Shown: positions 1 through 11,564 of the stretch, in pieces
Layout of the letters: each line of letters opens with the position of its first letter
How positions within the stretch are numbered: position 1 is the first letter of the stretch
Assembly (NCBI GenBank): GCA_030141585.1
Contig: JAQIFP010000047.1
Location: forward strand, 1 to 64,000
Reading direction: 5' to 3'
Origin: Ophryocystis elektroscirrha
Lineage: Eukaryota > Apicomplexa > Conoidasida > Neogregarinorida > Ophryocystidae
DNA length: 64,000 bases
The notes under the pieces: generated by a model
What the model saw: the letters and a program-made list of their open reading frames with translations, nothing else
Database searches by the model: none
What the model was told of the DNA's origin: nothing
Made by a program: the position numbers and the translations under genes

Positions 1-157
1 TATGTATATATGTATATATGTATATATGTATATATGTATATATGTATATATGTATATATGTATATATGTATATATGTATATATGTATATATGTATATATG
101 TATATATGTATATACGTATATATGTATGAATGTATATATGCATGTGTATATATGTAT
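1..157. repeat. TATATATG satellite array
   Basis: An 8-bp unit TATATATG is repeated nearly perfectly to about 115, then degenerates towards 157. Three units make 24 nt, so the array gives artificial open frames of Met-Tyr-Ile-Cys type that are not genes. It abuts the stop codon of the Myb-like gene. The same unit recurs at about 40550-40660 and 44750-44960. Confidence 0.9.
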
Positions 158-2056
158 CTATTCTATAGCCAACCTCTCACGAGATTTCATTGTAGTTCTC
201 CAAGGTATGTGTTCCTGTATATAAGACCACTCTTTTCTTCCGTATGCTTCTACTAGTAGCTGGAGAAAAAAGTCTTCAAAAAGAGACCACCCTCCTCGTT
301 GTATGCTAGCCTATTATAATATTTAAATGTTTTGTATTACTTTTAAAGAGAAATTGTAGCGAATTCTACACTGTGCTGTGGATCTTCCTGGTAGCTGTAC
401 TGCCACACGGCTCCAGCAAAAAGGCTCTCCCATATTCTGTTTATTTATATCAAACAATTTTATCGGTTTACTTCAACGCCAATACTAGAAACTAGCTCGT
501 GTAGTTTTTCATCTTCTTCTGGAGTCCATTCTCTTTTTAGTAACCCTTTTTTGATAATAAAAAAAAAAAAAAAGAAATACCTTCATTTAATGTTCTTTGG
601 TAGCGCTCAAAGCACTGGTACTCAGTTCTATTTGTATTCAACTCAGAAGAGATAAGGTGCCATTTATTTCTTTATTTACAGTGAAATCAAATTTCTTTAC
701 CCGTTGTATTTTTCGGCTAATTGCTTTAATTTAGCGTCCTCTTCTTTCGAGAAATCATTTAAGTTTAAGCAAGGAGACTGGTGATGATTAAATCGTATCA
801 AACAATCGCGACCAGACCTATAAAACTTTCACAATATATTGTTTGTACCATTCAAATCGAGTGTTAATCATTCTTGCTATGGAGTCCCAAAATTGAATCC
901 AATACTCTTTTTCAAAATCCGTAGTATTTTGATTCCACTTAATCACAGCGAGCTTTCCTTGTTTTTTTAAATTGGTGTCCAAATTTACAAGTTTCCGCAA
1001 AGCATTAAATTTTGCTGCTGTCAGTTCAGGTGTTTTATCCATAGATTTCCTTTTTTCGAGCAACTAAAAAAAACAAAAAAATCTTTTTCTTTTTTTACTG
1101 ATTTTTCAATATCATCTTCGGTAATCAACCCTTGTTGAATTTCATGGGCAGTTTGTAGTTTAATCAGATCAGTTTCAGTTTTTTGGTTGACGAGTTCGCT
1201 TAGCTTTTTTTTATCAGTTTCAGTCCAAAGGGAGACATTCCAATCATACTTCTTCCTATTAATGACGCATATAAAAATGTTTGATTAATTTAACATAATT
1301 AATATTGTTACACTCATTTTTCAAATAGATTTTGATTTGCTGATATATTAACTTATGCACTTTTGCATATAAATTGTAAATAGCTTATATATCATTCAGT
1401 ATTTGAAAAAATATCTATTATACGAAGTACATATATATTTTAATATGTATACAAAATTGTATCTATAATATTAATATACGTATATATTATATACTTGTAT
1501 ATTATATACTTGTATATAATATACTTGTATATAATATACTTGTATATAATGTACTTGTGTATTATATACTTGTATATAATATACTTGTATATAATATACT
1601 TGTATATAATATACTTGTGTATTATATGACGTATAATACATTTATGCATCAATCTATATAATTCTATATATATATATATACAACTCATTCTATTTATATA
1701 ATCATAGTATATAATCAAAATATATTTTAAATGTATATGTCACTATTTATTAAAATATGCTTAAATTTATATGTACGTATATAAATCTGAATGTGTAGAT
1801 TATGAGGAAAAAAAATAAAAATAATTACTAAAAGATAAATAATTAATTAGGGGGAGGTGCTTAAGTTATACAATTGCAATCTATAGAATAAATAAAAATT
1901 TATGATAATTGATGATGCGGGTATAATATACCTAAAAACAGGGAAATCAATAGTTGCTTCAAGACTTTCAAGAACTTCTGGAGTGGAAAGAGGATGATGA
2001 CCACTTGAATCTTATTTTTGTAATTATATGGTCTTCCTTACCGTGAAAAACAGAGG

Positions 2057-2087
<31 letters not shown>

Positions 2088-2429
2088 CTCAATCTTTGTA
2101 GATTATAATAGTTAGCAAATCAAACCTTGTTTGCTAATTCAGCATACTCCAACTTTTTTGAGGTGGTGTCATATGTGTAATATATATATTCTAACTGCTG
2201 TTTAGCTTTCAATAGCTTAAAATTTAATATATCTATATATGTATGAAAATCATCTGGAAGACGTTCAAAAGTTTTAACTTCAATGTCACTCGACTTTGAA
2301 ACATCTTCTGTTACTGTCAATGGCCATATGTCATCCCAGAAACTCTACCAACAAAATTAAATCAATTTATATATTAGGAGAATTAACTCGAATCTCGAGC
2401 AATAGTACCAAGTCATTTTGATCAGTCAT
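158..2429 (-). CDS. Multi-repeat Myb protein, SNAP190 (SNAPC4)-like
   Basis: Spliced minus-strand gene. Exon 1 (2409-2429) encodes MTDQNDL. Exon 2 (about 2120-2347) has a helical, coiled-coil-like stretch. A small exon near 1930-2010 follows, then a long intron to about 1261. Downstream exons, separated by introns of about 30-45 nt, encode successive Myb/SANT repeats: [11 protein letters not shown]...CLIRFNHH, then [17 protein letters not shown]...[11 protein letters not shown], then [15 protein letters not shown]...[19 protein letters not shown], then [19 protein letters not shown]...IPWRT. The last ends at the TAG at 158-160. Four consecutive repeats after a divergent start recall SNAP190, the DNA-binding subunit of the snRNA-gene activator SNAPc. 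It would act in the nucleus on snRNA promoters. A different multi-repeat Myb factor is possible. The junction of exon 2 to the exon near 2010 has unresolved phase. Confidence 0.65.
1484..1630. repeat. 15-bp tandem repeat in a Myb-gene intron
   Basis: About ten copies of a 15-bp unit close to TATATAATATACTTG lie in the roughly 670-bp intron (about 1262-1931) of the Myb-like gene. Copies differ by one or two bases. The long minus-strand open frame across it (repeating Ile-Tyr-Lys-Tyr) comes from the repeat. Confidence 0.8.
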
Positions 2430-2950
2430 ATTATTGATTTAAAAACATACACACATATTAATTCACTAATTGTATGTATGTTATTTATTAAGGACGCTAT
2501 TATCTATAAATTTTTATTGTAACTATAACCAGTCCTGAAGCGTAAAATGAAAATAGTTCACGGATATAGATTTGTATATATATATACACAGAGTTTGAAA
2601 TAGCTGTAGTTTTATATATTTTACGTATTTTTTGTTTGATAGTATTTACTATCTTGCTTATCTTATTTTATTCATATACGATTTATGTAAAAGCTTGATT
2701 TGTTTTTTCTTTTTTTTTTGATAGCTTTTTTTTTTTTTAAATAGTAACTCAATTGAATAGTAAGCTTGATTTACATTCTAATAGTTTATCTACGTGTTTA
2801 AGCTTTAGTTTTAAATAAATGTGTCAAAATTTGTTAACGATAAGGGATTTGCGACACACATGCACATTTTTCGGAGGTATAATAAAGTAAATTTAACGAT
2901 TTATACTAAATTTTAATTATTTGTCTTAATAGACTTTTTTTTTTAAATGA
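2430..2950. other. Shared 5' region between divergent genes
   Basis: About 520 bp separate the divergent starts of the Myb-like gene (2429, minus) and the ABC transporter (2951, plus). The stretch is AT-rich with several T-runs near 2700-2740 and 2930-2945. No coding exon is visible, so it presumably holds both promoters. Confidence 0.5.
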
Positions 2951-5900
2951 ATGAGATCTGGTATTAAAAGCCTATTATGCTTCGCTAAAAAAAACCCAGT
3001 ACCAAAATCTACAAGACGTAATTCAGGGACGGCTTCGCTTGATTATTGCTCGAGTTCCCGCCTTGAAAATAAAAGCTGTTTCGACGATTGGACGTGCAGA
3101 AAAAGAGTAACAGTACCCGCTGTTTCTGTATTTGTTCATCGCTTAACAGTTTTTGCAAAATGTGAATCAATTTTTGGCCGATTAAAGGAATATTTGGGAA
3201 AAAAAAAAAAACCAACGGTTCCACTTTTAAAGAATATAAGTTTTTGTGCCTATCCTGCCAGGTTATTGGGTGTTATTGGATCTTATGGATCCGGTCGTAC
3301 TGTATTATTGAAGGCTATAGCAAATAAACTGAATGTTAATCTAATTGATAGTAAATCTTCTATTTTTGGGTATTTTATGGAAAACCCGACCTTAACTCGA
3401 AAAGAATATATCATGGGATGCGCATTATTTTCTTATTATGAAGATACTCAAGAATTATTTTTTCCTAATTTGACAGTTCTAGAAGCTTTTCGTTATACTA
3501 TAGCATTGAATTTACCTTCTGTGAGCCAGAGGAATCGTAACAGAAGAGTTTCGTACATTATAAGAAAATTCGAGCTTTCAAAAATTCAAAATATTACTTT
3601 ACAAAATCTGAAAGCAAAATACAGCATAGGTAAAATTATATTTTGATTATAGCTTATGATTCAATTTATTTAATATTTTATCGATATACAGTAAATAAAA
3701 TATTAAAAATAAACTGATTTTACGATTTACTTATTGATGATTTTTATAGTATATATACATAACCATGATGAATTAATTGTTAATATTAAACAATTGCGTA
3801 TGTATATATGTATATTGAAGTTATTTTGAGTACGTGTATATGTGAACATCCTTTAATCATATTTATAATTAATTTGTAATATATAAATGAAAAGCTGTAA
3901 ATATATATATATATATATATTTATATACCATATATCTGTAACGTGTTCCCATTGTAATACCATATACTACTTAGTTTGAAAAAAATTGTAACATTTAATA
4001 ACATACATTTTAATCAATTTATGTATATATATACATATTTATATTTATGTATATATATATGTATAAATATATGTATATTTATATATTTATTTGTATATAT
4101 AAAGTTTTTTGTCTTTCAATCACTTTGTGAGTCTGTATATAATAAATCAAATTTTCTAGATGAATATAAAAAGGTTTCTATCGCTCTTTTTGTTTTGCTG
4201 AACAAAAATTCAATTATAATTATTAGTAAGCTGAATTCAGACTTAGACGTTAGCCAAACTCGAAAGCTTATACAAATATTGAAACGAATTGCATATGAAC
4301 AGAGCAAAACAATTATTGTATCTTTAGATTACCCGTCTTACAGTGTAAGTTAATGAAAAACCTTAACTTATTTTCTAGACTGTCGAATTACTAGACGACA
4401 TAGTTGTTTTACACAAAGGGCGCCTTATATTTGCTGGGCCTCCTAGAGAATTAGATATTTATTTTAGTGCACATATGAATCGTGCTATAGATGATGTGCT
4501 GAGTACAATTATCGAAGGCTCGAATCAGATGGCTTCTCAAAGGAGGTCATCTGTTGATTCCTCAACAATGCAAGCTTCTTTTGCTGACAAACAGAACAAT
4601 AGCGAGAATAGCACGTCTATTGGAACTGTGAATGAATACTCAATTCAGCATTATTTCAAACAGTCGGAATATGGCAAACTTCACGAGAAATATACTTTTC
4701 AGAATATTCCAGAACGGGAACAATGGAAGCTTTCTAGCAGACTGCCTTCTGAAAATGGCACTGAATGCCTTAAGAACTGTACCAAAAATTTATATGTTTT
4801 ACTTATGGTGAGTTTTGTTTATAATTTATCAATAGAATCCATTGTTGTTATTGCTTTTATAGCAGTGTTTTCATAATGTTGCTTTTATAATACTACATCT
4901 ACAGCAGTAATTCTAATTGAGCACTTATAATAAAAAATTATATAATTTGCCTGTTTAAAGTACTTGTAATTTATTATTTAGAGAGGATTGAGAAATAGAT
5001 ATCGATGTTGGACACTTTACTTACTATTTTTTTTTGTTACCGTACAATGTAAGCATAAAATTAATAAAAAAATTATCAGGCGTTTTTTTTGCTGCTATTT
5101 TTTTGCAGAAACCACTTGATTTAAATAACGTCAAATTGACCCCATGGCTGATAAGCAAACCAATATCAAATAACATCATGTTTGAGTTATTGTCAAATAA
5201 TCTAAAAATCAATAATGACGGTGATAATGGTTTGGAGCCTTTGATAGAAACTTTTACTAAGGCAAAGCCATCTCAATATTCCTCTATTGCTTCTTTTATG
5301 GAAACACTCAATAATTTTCCTTTTTTAGATGTGGTTGATCCGATGAGTTTTGATGGTAATTTCAATTCTGATTTTGATAAAATCGAATATTTTCTTAAAC
5401 TTAATATACGTGATAAAGTAGAATCTGACGGGAGTAGCTCGAGAAAAAAAAGAATGTTAAATAACGATGATAAAATATCATCTCTTCAAAAACTGAACAG
5501 ATATGAATCGCCAAATGTCAAATCAGTTTGGTTTATGCTATTTCAGATTTTAAGAAGTTTAAGAAAAAATTTATTGCTTGATTCTCGTGGATATCTTCCA
5601 GTAGATGGAAATCTAAAATCTCTTAAAAATAATAATGTTCAGATTATGAACAGTACTGAGTCAAAACCTTCAGCAATTAGTTTCGATTTTGTAATATCCA
5701 AATACAAAGACTTTTGCTCTGTTGAAGGTAACAATACTTGTTTAGTTCTTGAGTATTCACCTGACGGTAATATTCTTTGGGCTGATTTGGCTACAAATTC
5801 TGAATCGATTCCTGAATTTGATAATTTATCGAATGATTATATAGAGGATAATTCGAGCACCACATCAATGCCATCTAATGAAGATGATGGTGATAATGAT

Positions 5901-8900
5901 GGTGATAATAATGGTGATAATAATCCTGATAATATTGCTGATAATAATGCTGATGATAATGATCCTTCAACTGATGAACCAACTAATGACTCTTTGGTAG
6001 AAACTATAAATAAAGAAGATGACACAATAGATAATCATTCAGCGGAAATACTTTTGGATCTACCTGAAGATCAAGCTTTAATTGAAAATTCGAACTCTAA
6101 TTCAGAGGATACTATTGAAGGTGTAAACAAACCTAATGACTCATCACAAAATACGAATCTTTTTTATTCAACCAATTTGAATTCAACTGAGAATAACCAG
6201 GTTTATATAAATAAAAAAATACTTGAAAACAATAATGTGGCCAATAAAGACGAAAGCTATGAAACTTTTATAAATCATTCCGATTCAGATACCATATCTG
6301 CTAACAGTTTAGATGAAGATACCGCTACACCTTCAAGTAATCTTTCTTTTAGTTATCCTTCCATAACCTCTACTTCTCTTTCTCCACTTCAACCTTCTTC
6401 ACCTTCTCTTTCTCAACCTCCATCTTCTCCACCTCCATCTTTTCAACATCCATCTTCTCAACCTCCATCTTTTCAACATCCATCTTCTCAACCTCCATCT
6501 TTTCAACATCCATCTTCTCAACCTCCATCTTCTCAACCTCCATCTTCTCAACCTCCATCTTCTCAACCTCCATCTTCTCCTGATCTAATAAAAAAAAAAG
6601 AACCAGACAATCAAACTCTGAAGCAAGAACCATCCTACCAAAATAAGAATAATATACAATCAAATCAAGATCAGAGAGAAAATCATCACTCCCCACTTCA
6701 AAGAAATCAATTATCCGAAAAAAAACTTTATTCTCAAATGTTGGAAAAAGAATCTAATCGTCAAAGTAACGAAAAAGAATCTTTTTCTCAAAATAGAGAA
6801 ACAAAACCTTCGTTTAAAGCTCACAAATTTTCATTTTTTTCTCAGGTTCGTAAAAAGCCTGCTCAACAAAATAATCAAAATTTTGATTCCACATATCAAT
6901 TTACGTTCCATGATTCTGCACTTAACAAATCTCATGGAGCTACGGTAAAACCTGAAAAATATTACGTTTACCAGCCATCGCAGATAGATTTGGGCTATCT
7001 GCCTATTCTCGGAAACTACGATTTTGTAGAACACCATGCTGACATGAATCCAGTAAATATCAAAGATTATGAACCGTTACAGAATTCCTCAAAAAACCAA
7101 GAATTTGAATCAACGCAACACTCGGAAATTATTAATAAGTCTCAAGAAATCTATTCTGAATCAGAAAAAGAAGATCAACCGAACTGGGACAATGAAGATT
7201 TCAACTCAAAATCCGGAAATCATAATACGAACAATAAGACGGCTTCTGAAATTACAACTGATTTTCCTGTAAAACTTGCTGTAGTCGAAAACGCTTCAGA
7301 TATTTCGAGTGAGGTTCTTGACTCAAAAGTTGTCAAACCAACCTTAACTACTCACCAAAGTACCATTATGAACACATCTGATAATTCAAATTTAAGCTCT
7401 ACTAATAGCGATGAAAATATCTCCGTTGAGATTAATGTTACGAGTAAAAAGGAAGTAGAAGCAAAACTAGATAAAAGCAAACCTTCACATAAAGCTGTCA
7501 CTGCAGAGTCTGAAAATATGCCTGCAAAGAACGAAGAACTACAAAAAAGAAATGAATACAATTATACTCAAGTTTCGACTATTAAAAGTCTTGAAAAGTC
7601 GAGTAATTCTGCGATTTCCATTTTTGAAAACACAATCCAAGACAATTCTGCGGCAGTACTAATACCAAAATTGACGCCAAAACCCACGATGAAATGGGAG
7701 CCGAACTCAACCGCAAATTCGGCGTCAAATCCCATGACAGAATTTACATTAAAACTTAATCTAGAATCTGCGTCTAAATTATCAATAAAATCTGAACCAA
7801 ATACATCTACAAAATCGACACCAAAACCATCAACAGAATCCACGCCAAAAACATCATCAAAATCGGCGCCAAAAACAACAACGAAATCGGCGCCAAAAAC
7901 AACAACAAAATCGGCGCCAAAAACAACAACAAAATCGGCGCCAAAAACAACAACAAAATCGGCGCCAAAAACAACAACAAAATCGGCGCCAAAAACAACA
8001 ACAAAATTGACGCCAAAAACAACAACAAAATTGACGCCAAAAACAACAACAAAATTGACGCCAAAAACAACAACAAAATTGACGCCAAAAACAACAACAA
8101 AATTGACACCAAAAACAACAACAAAATTGACGCCAAAAACAACAACAAAATTGACGCCAAAAACCACAACGAAATCGACACCAAAAACCACAACAAAATC
8201 AACACCAAAAACCACAACAAAATCAACGCCCAAACCCACAACGAAATCGACGTCAAAACCAACGACAAATCAAACGCCTAAACCAAAAACAAAAAAACCT
8301 AGCACAAATTCCGCTTTGAATATGAAGCCGGCTGCGCCTCAAGTTTCAAAAAATAAAGAGCAAACAGTTTCAAAAAAAGAAAACCCCAAAAAATCTCCAA
8401 ACAATAAAGATTTGGTGAATTTTGATTTTGATGCGCCAGGAAGTTCAAGAAACGTTGGCAGTCTTTTTTCTGTAGGATCAAATATCCAATCTCAAGAAAT
8501 AGATAGATCTTTTCGAGATGTTCAACAAGGGACTTCAAATAGTCACCAAGTCTCCAATCTAAATTTGAGAAAAAGAAATAGAGGATCCGATGATGATGAA
8601 GACGAATTTGAGGACGATGAAGATGAAGATTACGAAGATGATGATGACGACGATGATGATGACGATTTTGATGAAGATGAAGAAAACTTAATTCAATTTG
8701 TATCTGGTCACTTAGACGGGTTCATAAAATACAGTTCAATTGAAAAGAAAAGTAGAAAAGCTCGATTTTATCAAGAGAAAGTCCAAGATGAGTCTAATAA
8801 AATGACAGAAGATGCTGAAACACAAATCCAGCAAAGTTATCCAAGCATTAATAGAAGGCGGCCTGCTGTTTCGAATAATCTATTTTTGAAGCTGCTCACA

Positions 8901-11075
8901 ATAAACCAACTAATGGATTTTTTTTGGGTTCGAGTGAATTGGGGAAAACTTGATATGTCACATCTTTTTTTCTTTTTTTGTACCGTGTCAAATGCAACTA
9001 GTATAAAAATTAATTTCTTAAATTGTGACGATATTCAATACCCAAACTTTCCGCATAAAACACTTTTCTCACAGTCTCTTACTTACTTTCCACTTTATTC
9101 GACAGATGTTATAAACACCAAAAATCGTCGAGAGTTTGTTCAAAATTTCCTTGATTTATTTACTATGAAATATAGCAGCTCACCTTTGTGGAAAACTATG
9201 AATGATGTTTGTGGACAGGAACTTTATCAGATTGGAAGCAAAGAATTTTATAACTTGATAGAGTCTTCGGATTACGGAAACAAGAGTGATATTATTCATA
9301 AAATTTTTAGTCTTATTTTTATTCTCAACAAATGGACTTTCAAATTACCTGAAAATTACGAAGCGTATTTTTCAATGTTTCCGACAGATTTGGTATCTAC
9401 CTTTGATCTAAGTAATATAATTGATATAGTTAAATTATTTATCTATGAACGGGTTGATATTTAAGCATATAAAGATTAATGTAGTAGCGCTTTTATAATT
9501 GATTCTGCTGGCGCTTCTATAAACGATTCTGCTAGCGCTTCTACAATTGATTCTGCTAGCGCTTCTATAAACGATTCTGCTAGCGCTTCTATAAACGATT
9601 CTACTAGCGCTTCTATAAACGATTCTGCTAGCGCTTCTATAAACGATTCTGCTAGCGCTTCTAAAACTGAACCTGCTAGCGCTTCTAAAACTGATCCTTC
9701 TAGCGCTTTTACAATTGATTCTGCTGGCGCTTCTATAAACGATTCTGCTAGCGCTTCTACAATTGATTCTGCTAGCGCTTCTAAAACTGATCCTTCTAGC
9801 GCTTCTATAATTGATTCTGCTAGCGCTTCTAAAACTGATCCTGCTAGCGCTTCTATAATTGATTCTGCTAGCGCTTCTATAAACGTGCTTACTTTTGTTT
9901 TAGAGGAACTCAAATGAAAAATGCTCGACGATACATATATTTATATATATATTTCTTTTGCAGATTTAACACAATCTTCTTTATTTAAGTCTAATATAGC
10001 AAGATCGCGTCATTCAGATGTAACTCGTTTCAAAAAACAATACGTCGAAAATTCTACAGTACCAAATGTTTCAAAGACAAACATCAAAATCACCACAAAC
10101 TCGAGTGTTGCAAGAAACTCAGATATTTTAAACAACAAATTTTTTGATATATTTGATAAATTGGATAACATACCAATAAGTTCAGAAACATTAACGTCTA
10201 ACTTTTATGATATGAATGTTCCAGAAAAAAAACCACAAAACGACAAAATCGGAACATCTCCTCTATATACGAAAAGTTATTTAGATGTTTCTTGCACGGG
10301 TGTATTATGTAAATTGTTGAGACAATTTATGTCTCATTTGATGGGCATAGCTGATGAGACGTTCCATACGTTTATACCCTTTATATTATATTCGCATTAT
10401 CATACTATCAACTTTTATAACGTTTTTATGGTTGGAATGATATCTTTAAGTTTCTTTTCGATAACTCATATTAGATGGCTAAGTTCAGAGTTTAGTCAAC
10501 TTAAAATTGAAGCCACGCATCACTCAAGATTATACATATTAATGTCTTTTTTGGCATCAAATTTATTAGACGCTCCTATGCAAATAGCTTGCACTACAGT
10601 AGTATGTTTGACATGGGGATTTTGTACGCATTATATAAGTAGTATAAGTGAAGCTTTACAGTTATTTCTAATATGTAACTTAATATATAATACTTTGAGC
10701 AGTATTCTATATATAATAGCTGCTATAACGCAAAATTTCGTTGCGATAACCGTTATATACAGCGTGGTTATTCTGTTAGATTGTATGATTTCATTCGCAG
10801 GGACAATGGAAGATTATCCAAACAAATGGCTCAGTAATTTAGTGTTTCAGGATGGTTTATATTTATTTACATTTATTAAATTTTATGATGTCAAAAGTAT
10901 AACTCTATTTCCTAAAGAATTTAAACTTTTCAGCGTCGATTATCAAGATATAGGAGTGTATAAAAGCTATGTATTTGCTTTAATTCTCAAAAGTTTAACT
11001 TTCCATTTAATTGCATTAATTATTTTATATATTCGTTTTTCGATAACCGAAAAATACAAAATATCTCATTTCTGA
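2951..11075 (+). CDS. ABCG-type half transporter with degenerate ATPase motifs
   Basis: Exons: 2951-3629, 4160-4344, 4379-4807, 4982-5041, then one giant exon from 5109, and a last exon from about 9965 to 11075. The N-terminus is an ABCG nucleotide-binding domain. LLGVIGSYGSGRT is the Walker A region, FFPNLTVLEAFRYTIALNLP the region after the Q-loop, and DDIVVLHKGRLIFAGPP the ABCG signature after the H-loop. Catalytic motifs are altered: Walker A Lys is Arg116, LSGGE reads SIDEY, Walker B Asp-Glu reads Ser-Lys (IIIISKLNSDLD), and the H-loop His is Asp (IIVSLDYPSYS). TM1 is WTLYLLFFFVT. A roughly 1450-residue low-complexity insertion follows. The last exon has five hydrophobic helices typical of an ABCG membrane domain (ILMSFLASNLLDAPMQ). 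The join between 9452 and 9965 is not resolved. It is probably a membrane protein with weak or no ATPase activity. Confidence 0.8.
6415..6580 (+). repeat. Pro/Ser/Gln-rich coding repeat
   Basis: Short tandem repeats built on CATCTTCTCAACCTC and CATCTTTTCAACATC-like units encode SSQPPS and FQHPSSQPPS motifs inside the ABC-transporter insertion. Confidence 0.85.
7805..8275 (+). repeat. 24-bp coding repeat, Thr-Lys-Ser-Ala-Pro-Lys-Thr-Thr
   Basis: About 19 copies of a 24-bp unit encode an eight-residue motif TKSAPKTT or TKLTPKTT inside the ABC-transporter insertion. Two homogenised blocks are visible: a KSAPKTTT block, then a KLTPKTTT block. This suggests recent unequal exchange. Divergent copies flank both ends. 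Confidence 0.9.
9480..9890 (+). repeat. 24-bp tandem repeat between ABCG exons
   Basis: About 17 copies of a 24-bp unit read on the plus strand as SASASIND, SASASTID or SASASKTD. Only this plus-strand frame is free of stops, and it matches the frame of the exons on both sides. In-frame stops at 9462-9464, 9477-9479 and about 9914 separate it from them. It may be an extra coding exon, an intronic repeat, or a recent insertion. The open minus-strand frame (IEALAES repeats) is taken as a shadow. Confidence 0.75.
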
Positions 11076-11564
11076 AATATAATATGTTTCAGTCTACAAC
11101 AAAACAAAAAAGGAGTTTTAAAATAAAGCGTAGGTCAAATTACACAAAAAGTGTTTATCAATAGAATAAATTAAGTAGCTGTTTTTGCTTAAAATTTCAG
11201 TTTGATTAATTTGTCGTTTTTTTTGAGCGAGTAATTTTTTCACATAAAAAATATTTTAACTCTAATTTTCATAAGTATTAAATTATACTATTGTGAAACA
11301 AGTGTAAATAAATTACTTGATTACGTCAAAGCTATATTAAAAATTATATTTGATTTTCTTGAAATTTTTTGAAATATGATTAATTTTGCAAAAGTTGCTT
11401 TAAATAAAACGTTTGCCTAATGTTTATAAAAATTTTCAAATACTCGCAAATTTATTGAATGTCACAGTGATATCGCATATATTAAACCTAAGATATATGT
11501 AATGTAATCAATCGTATTTTGGATTCTTTTACGGTTTTATCTGAAATAAGTATAATTTTTCTAT
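11076..11564. other. Intergenic, no gene seen
   Basis: AT-rich spacer between the ABC transporter stop and the RING-finger gene start. No open frame with coding character, RNA gene or tandem repeat was recognised. It presumably holds the 3' end of one gene and the promoter of the next. Confidence 0.6.

Noticed and set aside
2..256. Open frames of repeated Met-Tyr-Ile-Cys-Ile-Tyr
   Set aside because: They are translations of the TATATATG satellite; the same peptides appear at every satellite site.
7568..8268. Long minus-strand frames of Val/Phe/Gly or Leu repeats
   Set aside because: Shadows of the TKSAPKTT coding repeat of the ABC transporter.
6415..9890. CRISPR-like array
   Set aside because: Repeats are direct and adjacent with no unique spacers, and the genome is eukaryotic.
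9476..9913. Minus-strand open frame with IEALAES/GSVLEAL repeats
   Set aside because: Antisense of the 24-bp array; it has no flanking coding context, whereas the plus frame matches the surrounding ABCG exons.
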